Shown: positions 37,170 through 48,993 of the stretch, one piece after another | Layout of the letters: each line of letters starts with the position of its first letter | Numbering within the stretch: the first letter of the stretch is position 1 | Assembly: GCA_905250115.1 (NCBI GenBank) | Contig: CAJNOI010000096.1 | Coordinates: 62,001 to 126,000, forward strand | Reading direction: 5' to 3' | Length of the DNA stretch: 64,000 nt | From: Adineta steineri | Lineage: Eukaryota; Rotifera; Eurotatoria; Adinetida; Adinetidae | Position numbers and translations under genes: made by a program | The notes under the pieces: model-generated | The model's database searches: none | Seen by the model: the letters and a program-made list of their open reading frames with translations, nothing else | Told to the model about the DNA's origin: nothing

Positions 37170-37600
37170 TTAGAAACAGTCATTACATGAACATTGTCCA
37201 TTTTTATGAAAATGATGAATTCGATTTGCATCACGAACAATTATTTCACATTGACGTATCATTGCAATTAATTTTGTTGATTCATCTATGAAAAGAAAAT
37301 AATAAATAAAATTGAGAAAATATAAAATAACAATCACATACGACAATCTCTACAAACACGAAGATTTTTTGTAGCTTGAATATGTGATCTGTTAGGATTG
37401 ACAACAAAATTCCACGCAATTGCAAGTCTATCACTGTGACCACACAGAACAGATTCGACAGTTTCATTTTCATTTAATGATCGTGTAAAACAACTTGAAT
37501 CATATTTATGACCATATGAAAGAAGTTCTTTTGAGATTTTCTCAATTTCATTAGAGATTTCTTTGAATCGGGGATGAAATGAATCATGAGCTCGAAATGT
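37170..37600 (-). pseudogene. isolated DYW-domain copy, catalytic Glu changed to Asp
   Basis: A second copy of the last two exons of the gene at 9097-11518: 37600-37342 (259 nt) and 37285-37170 (116 nt). The lengths, intron position and phase are identical, and there is no stop or frameshift. Upstream of the first acceptor the similarity ends and no PPR exons follow, so it is 5' truncated. Key differences: the deaminase motif HSERLAIAW is HSDRLAIAW, so the proton-relay Glu is Asp; CDDCH is CRDCH; and the end QDYF is NDCF. The zinc ligands are otherwise kept. It is probably a decaying fragment, although intact reading frames leave open that it is expressed as an exon of an unseen transcript. 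Confidence 0.75.
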
Positions 37601-38997
37601 CTATTTTGATTAGAAATTCTTATGTAAATATTTAGATGAAAATATTTACATATAATTGCCCATAGTTTAAAAGAAAAATTCAAATGTCATTCACAAATAA
37701 TATTGTTTCAGATAGATTTTCGTTATGAATCTACTTTTAAAGAACAACAGACATGTCTTTAAAATATCGATTCATTGTATTTAATTCTATTTTTGAAACA
37801 TTGGAAGCTTTAAAGATTCTTTCTTGACAATACTTTATTCATTTAAATGTCTTTAATATTAATAAAATAACGATCGATCTGAAATTATTAATAAAAAATG
37901 AGCTTTAATTATAGAACAAAACTTTCATATTTATTTTGAAAAAATAAAAAAATAAAAAATGAAAAAACCTTTTTGTAAATACAATAGATAATCCTGGATA
38001 AAAAATATTTAGACTGTGTATTTTGAACATACTTCAACTATACAGTTAGAGTATTTAAAACGCAATTGCGTATTCTGAAAGTCCGTGAAGTTTTCTATCA
38101 CTCTATTTAATTATGTCCTACATTGCAACAATAAATGACCAAAATAAGTTGAGTGCAATGAAGACACTCTCATGTCCAGATTTCCACAGACTTGATTTTG
38201 TTAATGTCATCAAAATTAGTGTTTTCAATTTCTCATCACTATAAAATCACCTTTTGGAAAAAGTAATTATATATTCCCATCGACCTTGAAATTCTCTGTC
38301 ATTCTACATAGTTACTTGTTTTGTCATATTCATTAATTGAAACAAAAATTTGAATACAATGAATATAACGTGAATCTAGAAGTATCAAAAACCTGGATTT
38401 TTCGTTACTTCTGGAGTTTCAGGAGTATTACATAGACATGCTTCTTGACAATCTCTAAAGAAAGGGCGTGGGTGGGTGTTAGATAAATATCAAATTCACC
38501 GACACTTATACTCACATCTTCAAGAAATCTTAGAAATGTAAAACATAGGTGTACATTATCTTGGTTATATACAAAATATATTATAGAAAGAGAAGTACAT
38601 AGCAATGCTACTTTATATTCGACGCAAAGTTACCGTTACGAAAAAGAAAAAATGTAATTCTATCTCTAGCTTCGGTAGTAATACTTTTTGAGCTACTCCA
38701 TGCTCATCGCTGTGACAAATGGAAAAGCATATGAACCTGTCTTTTGTGATACGATCTTTATTTGGCTTTTATTTACTCATAAATTTATATCTCTTTCAAT
38801 GCGTGTATGTCACATACAACAAGAGTCTATATATGGTTGAGATCAATGAGAAGAGCTATGACACAAAGGTGATGTGCTTATCAGCACAGTGACTTGCATT
38901 TTTTAATATTCTTCAGATAATAGAAGACAAATATAAGGCAGTTTCAAACAATAACTTGCTTTTTTGTTTTCAGTTCGAATTTCTTGAGATATAAAAT
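37601..38997. other. intergenic spacer
   Basis: No gene recognised. A GTG-rich stretch (GGGCGTGGGTGGGTGTTAG) at about 38463-38481 faces a CAC-rich one (ACACTTATACTCACATC) at about 38502-38518. Confidence 0.5.
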
Positions 38998-40414
38998 ATG
39001 CATAACAATCCATTGTACAATACAAATGATACTAGAAATAACCAGCCATACAAATGTTTGAACTCTCGACGAATCAAGATCATTGGCATTTTATTTATCA
39101 TTTCTACAATTTTTGTAATTACTTTCTCTTTGTTATTGAAATTCGTCATTCTTGCCCCAGAAAAGTCGGAAATCATCGTCACTACAACAACATCATCGAC
39201 CACAATAATAACAACAACGACAACAACGCCAATTATAATAACGACTACTACGCAACAGTTTCGTAAGTTTTTTTAATCTAGCTAAGTATTACCTTTAAAT
39301 GACGTATCTATAAGGGTGTACGCGTGTTGAATATAATGAGTCAGTGATACGATATGTCGAGATTTAATATATTTCAAGGCTTCTTTTAGAATGGTCAGTT
39401 ACTGGTAACATGAGTAATGAACGAACTACACATATGGCATCCATATTAGCAAATGAAAAAGTATTAGTGACTGGTGGAGGTGATGCTAGTGGTAATTACT
39501 TGAATACTGCAGAATTGTATGATCCATCAACAGAAACTTGGTCATTAACTGGCAGCATGAATGATGCACGAAAGTGGCACACCGCATTGTTATTACCAGA
39601 TGGAAAAGTCTTAGTCACTGGTGGATCTAGTAGTGGTAATAATTATTTGAATAGTGCAGAATTGTATGATCCATTCACAGAAGTTTGGTCAACGACTGGT
39701 AGTATGAATGTTGTACGAAGTGAACACACCGCAACCCTTTTAAAAAATGAAAAAGTTCTAGTAGTAGGTGGATATGGTGGTATCGAAGGTTATTATGATA
39801 GTGCTGAGTTGTATGATCCATCAACAGGAATTTGGACAATTACTAGTAGCATGAATTCTGTACGAAGTTCGCATACTGCATCCCTACTAAAGAATGGAAT
39901 GGTATTAGTTGCCGGTGGATATAGCGGTGGTGATTTGATGAATACTGATGAATTGTATGATCCATCAACTGGAACTTGGACCAATACTAGTAACATGAAT
40001 TATGCGCGCTTTCAACACACAGCATCCGAATTGACAAATGGAAAAGTGTTAGTAACGGGCGGATCTGATACTCTTAGTGATTGTTTGAATAGTAGTGAGT
40101 TGTATGATCCATCTACAGGAACTTGGTCAATTATTGGTAGTATGAATTATGCACGGAAAGAGCACACGGCATCCATTTTAACAAATGGAAAAGTATTAGT
40201 TACTGGCGGTGATGGTTGTAATGGTTATTTAAGTAGTGCTGAGTTGTACGATCCATTAACAGACACTTGGGAAACTATTCCTGACATGAATTATGCACGA
40301 CTAGAGCACAGTGCATCCGTACTATCAAATGGCAAAGTCTTAGTAACTGGTGGATATAGTGATACTGATGTTCTACATACTGCTGAATTATATCATGTAT
40401 TATCGACAAATTAA
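38998..40414 (+). CDS. membrane-anchored kelch-repeat propeller protein
   Basis: Exon 1 (38998-39262) and exon 2 (39390-40414) join in phase to give 429 residues. The N-terminal about 32 residues are hydrophilic, then IIGILFIISTIFVITFSLLLKFVI-type sequence forms one membrane helix. A Thr-rich stalk follows (repeated TTTT with Ile), and then kelch repeats of about 47 residues: SMNYARxxHTASxLxNGKVLVTGG ... LNSAELYDPSTGTWS. ELYD recurs seven times, as expected for one seven-bladed beta-propeller. The layout (type II anchor, Thr stalk, extracellular propeller) parallels the VCBS protein at 3677-8309. This kelch subtype is commoner in bacteria than in animals. Ligand or enzyme activity unknown. 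Confidence 0.85.
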
Positions 40415-40775
40415 TGATAAACATTTTGTTTCGTCTTTATATGTTGTACTCAGTTTATTAAATCGTTTGATTAGACTTTTAATATAAGTTTGAAGAGAAT
40501 ATGCAATACTTTTATAGTATTTTCAGTATTCGGGTGTGTGGATGTATACGCAAGAAAAGAATACAATATCCACATTCACACTCTGAAGATGACATTCCAT
40601 TCTTTTTCTTTTCAACAAAACACAATTTCAATGACTGATTAATCATTAACTTATAAATTTGATTCAAACTAAGAAATATGTTTGTGTCTCTTAATATTAA
40701 GTTTTAAACATCTTTTATTTTATTTTCTAAACGATTTTTACATGAAAATAAAGATCAAATAAATATGTATAATAC
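40415..40775. other. convergent 3' spacer with GTG/CAC imperfect palindrome
   Basis: Between two convergent genes. GGGTGTGTGGATGT (40532-40545) faces ATCCACATTCACACTC (40568-40583) across about 22 bases, a possible hairpin at the gene ends. Confidence 0.55.
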
Positions 40776-42627
40776 TCATTTCCATTGCAAAAAAATATGA
40801 TCAACTTCACGTTTAATTGTATAATCAAGACAAAGTTTTTTCAAATGAATCAATCTTTCTAATTTTTCGATCGTTTTATCATCAGCGGCTTCAATATTAA
40901 AACATAATAAACGAAGTTGATTATTAAATTCTTCATTGATTTTCTTGAAAAAATCTTCTACAAATAATTCTTCATTTATATCAGTAATCCAATCTATTTT
41001 GAGATATACAATATATGGACAAAGTTTCATTACAACATAAACTTCTTCCATATCAGTGATACTATCGAGACAAAATTTGGTAATTTTATTTGTTTTTTTA
41101 GTTGAATAAGAAACATCAAATCTCGTTTTGTATAAATCCTTTGGTTGAGCTAATGATAATGAAAAAATTTTTATTGAAATAAGATCTGGTAATGCATCGA
41201 GAATTTGAAGTAATTCATTAACAATAACATCTACTTCAGGAATTGACAAATGATAAATTTGTACTAAAGTTAAACTACGCTGAATTTTCATATTTATTGA
41301 TTCACTGAATACATCCCAAGATGTTGTATTCAGAATCAGTGGATTGAATTTGAAAAGATCAGTAGAACAATTGATAATTTTCTCATCGACATATTCATAC
41401 CATCTTTTTCTAAAATAAGTAAAAGAATATATTTTATATAGAAGATTCTTCTCAGTTTACTTGTATGGATGAATGAAATAAACAATATAATCATCGACAA
41501 TTTCAACACCAAATACCCATTTTCGTTTCATCCAAAATGATGAACAAAACTGATTTAATTTGCTTGGATATTCATATTCATCATTAATCCTATCAAAGTA
41601 TTGAAAAGATAGTTTTTCTAATTGAGGTAAATTTTGTAAAATTAGTTCTTCCCATCGATAAGCATCGAGAAAAGTAATATCTTTCGATGAAATATTAACA
41701 GATAAATATTTTAATTTTGAATGTATTTTTCTAATAAATATTTCAAAATGATTAAATTTTACAGATATGCATATCGAAAGATATGTTAAATTTGATAATG
41801 TCATTGGTAACATTCTTTTAATACTTTTATCTCTTTTATATGTATGATGAAAATGAAGACGGTAAAGTTTAGGTGTATAAGATATAATAGTAAAAAGTTC
41901 ATTGAAAGTCAAATGATTCTCAATAATGAGACATTCAATAGTACTCAGTTGTTTATTGGTTGCCATCGAGAGTAATATTAGATGTTCATCTCCACCTATA
42001 GTCAATTTATTATATTTTAATGCGGGTAAAACGAATATTAATTGATAGACATGATTTAGATTTACGACTTTATTATTTAGTTGAATCGTTAATGAAAATA
42101 GACGAGATAAAGAAATTAAATTAATAAGAACTGAAATTAGAAGGTCTCCTTCAATATTTTTGATAATAAGTGATTCGAGACGTTCGAATGATGAATCAAT
42201 ATTAAAAATATTTAGAAATAAATAACTATTCAAATATGGTAGAGACGTATCGATGGAAATAATTTGATGTTTATGATTGAGTACAAGTTGTTGATAAATA
42301 TTCGTATTTAACTTATCTAATGATGGATATGAATAAATTTTGAATCGAACCAACGAAGAACTGATCAGTTGTTGAAAACGATAATTAAGATTTGAAAATG
42401 CTTGATATATATACAAACCATTCATATCATCAAATATTTCACAAAAAATTTCATTAGACAAATTTTCAAAACAAGTTATTGACACATCAAATTCATCTAT
42501 TTATATGAAAAGAAAAAAAAACAAAAATAAACGTGAATGTTTACGATTTGAATCACTCACTTCTTAATTTTTTTGTTTCTTCTGTTGGTGATTGATCAAC
42601 AGTTAATTGTCGTTTAACTTGATTCAT
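40776..42627 (-). CDS. F-box protein of the bdelloid-type family
   Basis: Three exons (42627-42561, 42496-41461, 41409-40776) join in phase to give 578 residues. The start MNQVKRQLTVDQS lies on a short first exon. The F-box follows directly (FENLSNEIFCEIFDDMNG). The remainder is a long series of degenerate leucine-rich units (FERLESLIIKNIEG, LTYLSICISVKF, LKYLSVNIS, LEKLSFQYF), then a conserved-looking block HPYKKRWYEYVDEKI spanning the second intron, and a C-terminal leucine-rich half. Probably an SCF ubiquitin-ligase substrate adaptor by family. It shares its design with the gene at 17505-18618 but is longer. The target is unknown. Confidence 0.8.
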
Positions 42628-44949
42628 AGATTTATTCTAAAAATATTCAAATTGAATACAGAATTTTTTTCTTGACAACAGAATTACTAGAAAAAATGAT
42701 TCACTTTCAGTTTTTTACTGTATAAATTCAAGGATATCATCGATGGGTTATTGATTCTTTATTTTCAAAGACTAGATGTTTTCACTATATGTTAGAAATA
42801 AATCTCAATTCTTCAGATTTATTACTCCTATTTACTAATAAATATTTATTATTTTAAGAGTCAAAAATAAAATATATATTTCTTTTTTCTTTCTAACATA
42901 GAAAAATTCATCAGTTGTTTATGGTGTCTCTTCTTCTTTCTTTTCTCTTCCGTGTGCATGAATTAATAGTTCTGCTCCACTACAGTCACTCAATCACTTT
43001 TCATTGTATATTTCACATGATAAAATAATCTCACCGTTATTGTTTTAAATGAAAAACACCTAGTCTAAGGCTTTGGTATAGTATTTATGGATTATTCAAT
43101 CTAAAACAAAGAATAAAATTATTTATAAACAAATATAGACTGAATACAAATACATCGATATCATTGAGATAATGATACTGAGCGCCTACATTAATTTAGT
43201 TGTCTATATATTTAATAGAATAGAGAAGAGAAAGAAAACAATATATTGGTCTAGATCAACATTATAGCCTAGAGGCTGTTTAACACAAAGAAAAAGGACA
43301 GATGTCGTTCATTAATCGTTACAGCTAATGAGAACTTAGTTCTCTATGCAAACATTGTTTGTAGCATATGTTGAACAGCAAATGTACCAATTCCAAGAAT
43401 TGCAATTGACTATAATCCGTTCTTAATCGCATCCTTAGATTCTTATTATCTATTATATAGAGATACTTGCAACGAATAGATGACCATTACATTTCATTGG
43501 TCTTGTATTCTCTTCTCTATATGAATTCTATCATACTATTGATCTTGTCAATGTGTCTTTTTATTCCTCTTCTCTTATGTGTTTTTTATATAACGGTGTG
43601 AAGGTTAGATAGCAATTATTATACAACAATGCAAACAAGATGAGGAAGATTATTCAATTAATCGTAATTTTATCAATAATTTAGTTTTCTTTTACATCAT
43701 GGAAATCATTTAGTACTCTTTGATGAAAGATTGATAGAGAGATTCTAGATTCTATTATATATACGACTATTTCTAATGTTCCTGACAAAATATAAGATGA
43801 GAATATTTTCGTTTCTTTTACGTAAACTAATTACAAAATAGAAATATGGAAGTTTTTTCTCTTTCGAAGCACATATAAATATTTGAATTCTATCGAACAC
43901 TCCTGTTAGTTTTAAGCCGATCAAATCGAAGTCAATATCTCGACAATTACAATCGTAGTATGTGTATAATTGACGAGCGTTTTTCATCTCTTTGCTCGAA
44001 ATTATTTACTGTTGACACCTTCAAGATGATTTGTCAACATAAATTTTGTTGTCGCTTTTAAGTCACAATATTAAGACAAAGAGAAGAATGCAAAGATAAG
44101 TACAATAGACTATGACGTCTTTAGAAAGAATTCAAAGACATCAGTAACAATATCTTTTATTAATGAGAATTTAAAAAGATATTCACATAGTTATCAACAC
44201 GATATATTGGCTACTATAGTTAATATTGGTTGGTTTGTATAACTTCTTACATGTTTCTACATTATTCATCCTATCCATTACACTTTAATTCTAATCATTT
44301 TAATATTGATATCTTACACAGTACTTACCGATATAGGTGCTCATGGCGTTTTTCTTCATCATTTTATTTCTGTCTTCACTATTGTAGTCTATTGGATAGT
44401 ATCGATTCGCCTCATTCATTTAACCATTCTTTTTCAATCGGCAAGTTGCAAATTTATTCCAATCAGTATGTGAATTTTGATGCCGATGATTCAATCAAAT
44501 CATTGGTGCAATTTTTTAACCTTTGAGTTTGCAGGTATTTTTTCGATCAATTGTGGGTCCGGTAACGTTGATTATTAGTGGTCGTCTTCATATTCATATT
44601 GCTCTTGTTGTCTTTAAGGATGCGTCGTTAGCCTTATCCGCATATATCTGTTTCTTACTGAATAGTATTACATGTTGTGCTTTTTGGTGTAAGTGAATTG
44701 TCGTCCTATGGCGATCAATGGATTTCAAAATCTAGTGTCTCACCTATATATTCTTTATTTTTCATATAAGTTCGTTTGAAAGATGAATATAAATGCGAAT
44801 CTATCTTATTCGTGTTCATACTCATTCCACATCCGTATCTACATAATTATCCTTCATCTATACTTTCAAGACAATAAATAGTATAGGGATAATGAACAAT
44901 TTGTGGCAAATCAATTTAAAGTAATATTCAGATAAAAGAAACAGGGCAA
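42628..44949. other. intergenic region, possible membrane-coding remnants
   Basis: Mostly without signal. Around 44249-44695 (+) two adjacent open stretches would encode hydrophobic sequence (for example VFLHHFISVFTIVVYWIVSI and LALSAYICFLLNSITCC), but they have no start codon and no intron that joins them in phase. They may be a decayed membrane protein gene or chance. Confidence 0.3.
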
Positions 44950-46811
44950 TTAGGGATGTTCTAGAGATGGTGCGAATATTGGCACGGTGATGACATCATT
45001 ACGCATATTTATTTTGTCGTGTCTCTCACTTCGTTTTATTTTGGTTCTTCTTCGACACATATTCGTTATAAGTATTGGATTTTTACCGAATTGTGGTAGA
45101 GTTTTTGCTTCTACTTGTACTCGTCCTAATGCAATACCATATTGTCCAGCTAATGGAAAAAACCAAAACCAATCATCATCACGTAAACAAGCAAATACAC
45201 AAAAGCATGCTTCGACAAAATCACATATATCTCCATATTTGTACAACATATTGGTTTCATAGTATTCAGGTGAAACAATGAGTTGTATGTTATATACAAG
45301 ATAGATAATTGCATTAGCTACCATTGCCAGATTAGAAATCATATCTGGATCATCCAATGTATAACCTCGCCCAAATATGCGTGTATAAGTCATGAACCAT
45401 GATAGAACCCTAGATAAACAATGTTTTCACGTAATTAGTAAGTCTTAGTACAAACAGAATCTGTTAAATACTGAAGGAAGCAAAATTGAAATAATTTATA
45501 TTCTGTTTTGTATATTCATCGAAAACATCTGACAAAACTTAATTTTTCTATATATATAGATGCTAATATCGATATCATTGTTATCAAGGAAAATCGGCAC
45601 ATATGATATGATAATAGCATGTTTTGCGTATCTCATACACGTATGTGATTTTCTTTTGATATAACCTGACGTGTAAATATACAATAAATATACATAGAGG
45701 CGCACTAATAAGTCCTTCGTAATTTAAGAACTCATAAAACATTTCTTTTATTAGGCAATGCTTTCTACTTACCATCCTATTGCAGCAAACAATCCAACTA
45801 CAGATGCAGTAAGTTCGATTTTATGAACTGCTATAGTATAATAACCGCCAAGAGTATCTTGTTTTGAATACCAAGAAGCAGACCAAAGATAAAGTCCTGA
45901 TTGAATTAGACTCAAATATTCAGGTATCATTATAATATCAAATACTGATCGATCACGCCAAGCCCAACAATAGAGAAAGCCCATAATTAAACTAACAATA
46001 GCCAAACCTAAAATATAACATATTCTCACTTCTATCGGTTGTACTAGATGCAATATTCGATTCTCTATCAAGCCCTACGATTTTCAGACATTATTGTTGA
46101 ACAGAAACTGCCTGTTTATAGTCAAATAAAATCATTTTTGAAAAGTTTCTCTTATCGACATTTACATTCTTACCAGCTGACACATACTCTCAATCAAATA
46201 TTAATCTCTTCATGAAGACTGATCTAACACATTTCATGCGATATTTGATGAAAGGTGTTGAAAAAAGTATCTTTGAATATAGAAGCAATTTCTATACTGC
46301 ACACAACCTTTTATGAAGATATCTAGTGCAACCAATGAAAGAGTACAAATAATGAAACGAATTTGAATACAAAATATAAAAATTTGAGACTAATTGTAAT
46401 GATGTGACATTCGTGTGATAATAATCAAAATTTACCGATATAAAGTCGATTCATATATGGATTGTTTTGTATTGGCTGATCAAGAATTGATGTTCTTAAT
46501 ATTGTGCTGATATTCGAAGTAGTTTTAACATTCTTAACTAATGTATTATTGCTCAATAATGCGTTTAGATTTGCATTAAAATCAATGGATAAAAGAGTAA
46601 TTGTATAACCTACATAGATAATGTTCGGCAACATAAATCGATTACGTAATGTCTTTTTCATACACAAAGGTATACGTGCTTTGATCTGTTTCCATCTTAA
46701 TGCATGTACAATAGAATCAAAGGGTTCAAGTTCATAAAGAGATGAAGTTAAATCGGTAATATTCTCATCACGAGAATTGAAAATTCTTCTCACTCTAGAG
46801 TTTCTAATCAT
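44950..46811 (-). CDS. multi-pass membrane protein, unknown family
   Basis: At least three exons: 46811-46436, 46074-45773 and 45409-44950. Exons 2 and 3 join in phase across a normal intron. Exon 1 ends in phase 1 while exon 2 begins in phase 0, so a small exon or another splice site between 46075 and 46435 is missing from this model. Hydrophobic segments include PNIIYVGYTITLLSI, ICYILGLAIVSLIMGFLYCWA, LIQSGLYLWSASW, ASVVGLFAAIGW, MVANAIIYLVYNIQLIV, and a Cys/Trp-rich one (CFCVFACLRDDDWFWFF). The tail is basic (CRRRTKIKRSERHD). The start is taken at the ATG inside exon 1; in-frame sequence upstream has only a TTG. I do not recognise the family. Confidence 0.55.
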
Positions 46812-46841
46812 CGCAGTAGAATAAGCTGTATGCTTTACCAA

Positions 46842-48993
46842 CTAAATGTTTCATCTTGACGTAATACATAAATTAACTAAGTTCTCTTTTTTTTGCGGTC
46901 GTCAACTAAACAGTATTTTCCATCGCAAATGTGACAACGTATATTTCCTTTTATTAAAATTACAGAAACATGCACTACAGCACTGAAGTTATGTGTTCGC
47001 AATAGATGCCTCTTTTTTTATTGTCTTAGTAACATTTTTGGTAACCACACTACCTTTATCAGACTAATTTGTTTAAATATATACAACTTTTCTTTTTTTT
47101 TCTTGTCTTCGTCAACGTATAATAGTGAGAACGCAGAACGATGACATAAGTAGAATTTATTGGATATTTTTTTTCTTACTCCATCCTAGTATAACATGTT
47201 AAGGAAGAAAAGAGAAAAAGAAAGAAAAAAAGAAATATCCTTCATATTTAAATAAAATAGTCCAACAACCGCAACTTTGTTGTCGAAAAGTTACGAAAAT
47301 AAAAAACTAATAACTACAGTAATTACGAGGACTGTCAGTAATGATAGAAATATTTCTCCTAATCAATTGCAATGAAAATTGCATGAGATAGATTTAAATT
47401 TAATTTTTGAGGATATGAGTAGTGATAGTTAACACATTCACACTCTCACAATATATTTGACTATTCTAGTAATACTTAAACTAATATAGTGTTTTTTTAT
47501 TCTTTATTCAAATCAAATGAATAATTAATATCAACGAAATAAATATTGTTTACATGAATAATCTTTATTTACTAAAAATAAAACATGTAGTTACTTGAAG
47601 ATATATCTTAAGATAAAACTACATTTGTTTATCGAATTCTGAGGTTAATAATATTCATCTTCAAAATATGATTCATTTTCGATTTACTAATCGATTGCTG
47701 AAAAGCGAGAGTTAAAAAATTAGTAAATTGTGTTTCTCTTTTCATTAAACGATATTGTGTCACTAACATTCATGATCATGTCTATGATATTATCATCTTC
47801 TCTCCTTTTACTTATTTTATCTTATTTCAAGTAAACACGACTTATTTTATGATGTTTTTAACTAGAGTGTTTTTCTTTTTTCTTTTGCGTATTCTTTATC
47901 TCACTTGCACTTTTTCTTTCTCTCTCAACGTTTTTTTGTCACAAGGTCGTTATTTTTTTTTCTTTTTTTGATGCATACACAGTGAAGTAACGTTTTATAC
48001 AGCATGCATTTTTTTGACTGAGACGGTTCAGAATCTATTTCTCTTCTCTTTTCAAATACACTTTAGAGGTACCAGTTATTTTCTAAAAACTTATCCATGC
48101 ATTCACGATATTTTTAGCTTTTTAAATACGAACTTTAATTATATGTTAGTATGTGATAGTTCAGGTGACTGAAGTAGGATAAATTTTCGAAAATGTCGTT
48201 TATTTTGAAAGTAGATTCATACATTATTATTATTTAGGATATTTTGTTATTATAGAATTAGAATTGCAGATCGTTCATCTAGTTCAATATGAACGTGTCG
48301 TTTTTAACTGTTTTGCTCTATATAAGTTTTTGATATTCTGAGTCATCTTTGTTTTTGCTGTAGAAAGCGAGCAAATATTTATTGAAATGAAGTTTATATT
48401 TAATCTTTAGATTGTGTACAATGTTAGATTGAATGTTATGGTGCTGATTAGTCTGGTTGGATGATTAAGAGAAAGAATTCAGCCACTCAATAAAACTAAT
48501 CAGTACTATATACAAGTATATGATGTGTTAAAAAGAAAAAAATGCATGGTTTCAGTAATATCTGTTTTAACTATAGAAATCTAACAGAATCTGAGATAAG
48601 AAAGCTTTCATGTTGAATAATCGGTATGTGAAACAACGTTGACGTTTCACATACGTTCTGCAAGTTATCGAATTTCAAACAACTCTAATCATGAACAGGA
48701 GCAATAGTTCTATCGAAACATAGAAAGACAAGATTGTTTAGTCAGACACTAGCTCTCGAGCTTATTCAAGTGAACGCCAAATGCGAATATTGGATTCTGA
48801 CGTTTGCCATGTTTCAGAAGTTAACTTGTATGTATAAGATGGAGGGAATACATTGAAATTAAAAATAGATATAGATCAAACTTTTTACTTGCAAAAAGTT
48901 TTGTATGCTGTGGTAAAGTTGAGTTCTGGTGGAGAACTATAACATTTCGAATTTTTGAAATTCTTACACAGATCAAAATTACTGCTTTTTAGA
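46842..48993. other. intergenic spacer
   Basis: No gene recognised. A perfect 11-bp inverted repeat (GTATGTGAAAC ... GTTTCACATAC) with a 9-nt loop lies at 48624-48654, and a CAC-rich stretch at about 47433-47450. Confidence 0.5.
48624..48654. repeat. perfect 11-bp hairpin
   Basis: Arms 48624-48634 and 48644-48654 around the loop AACGTTGAC. It lies about 340 bases upstream of the FAD monooxygenase start; a regulatory role is speculative. Confidence 0.6.
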
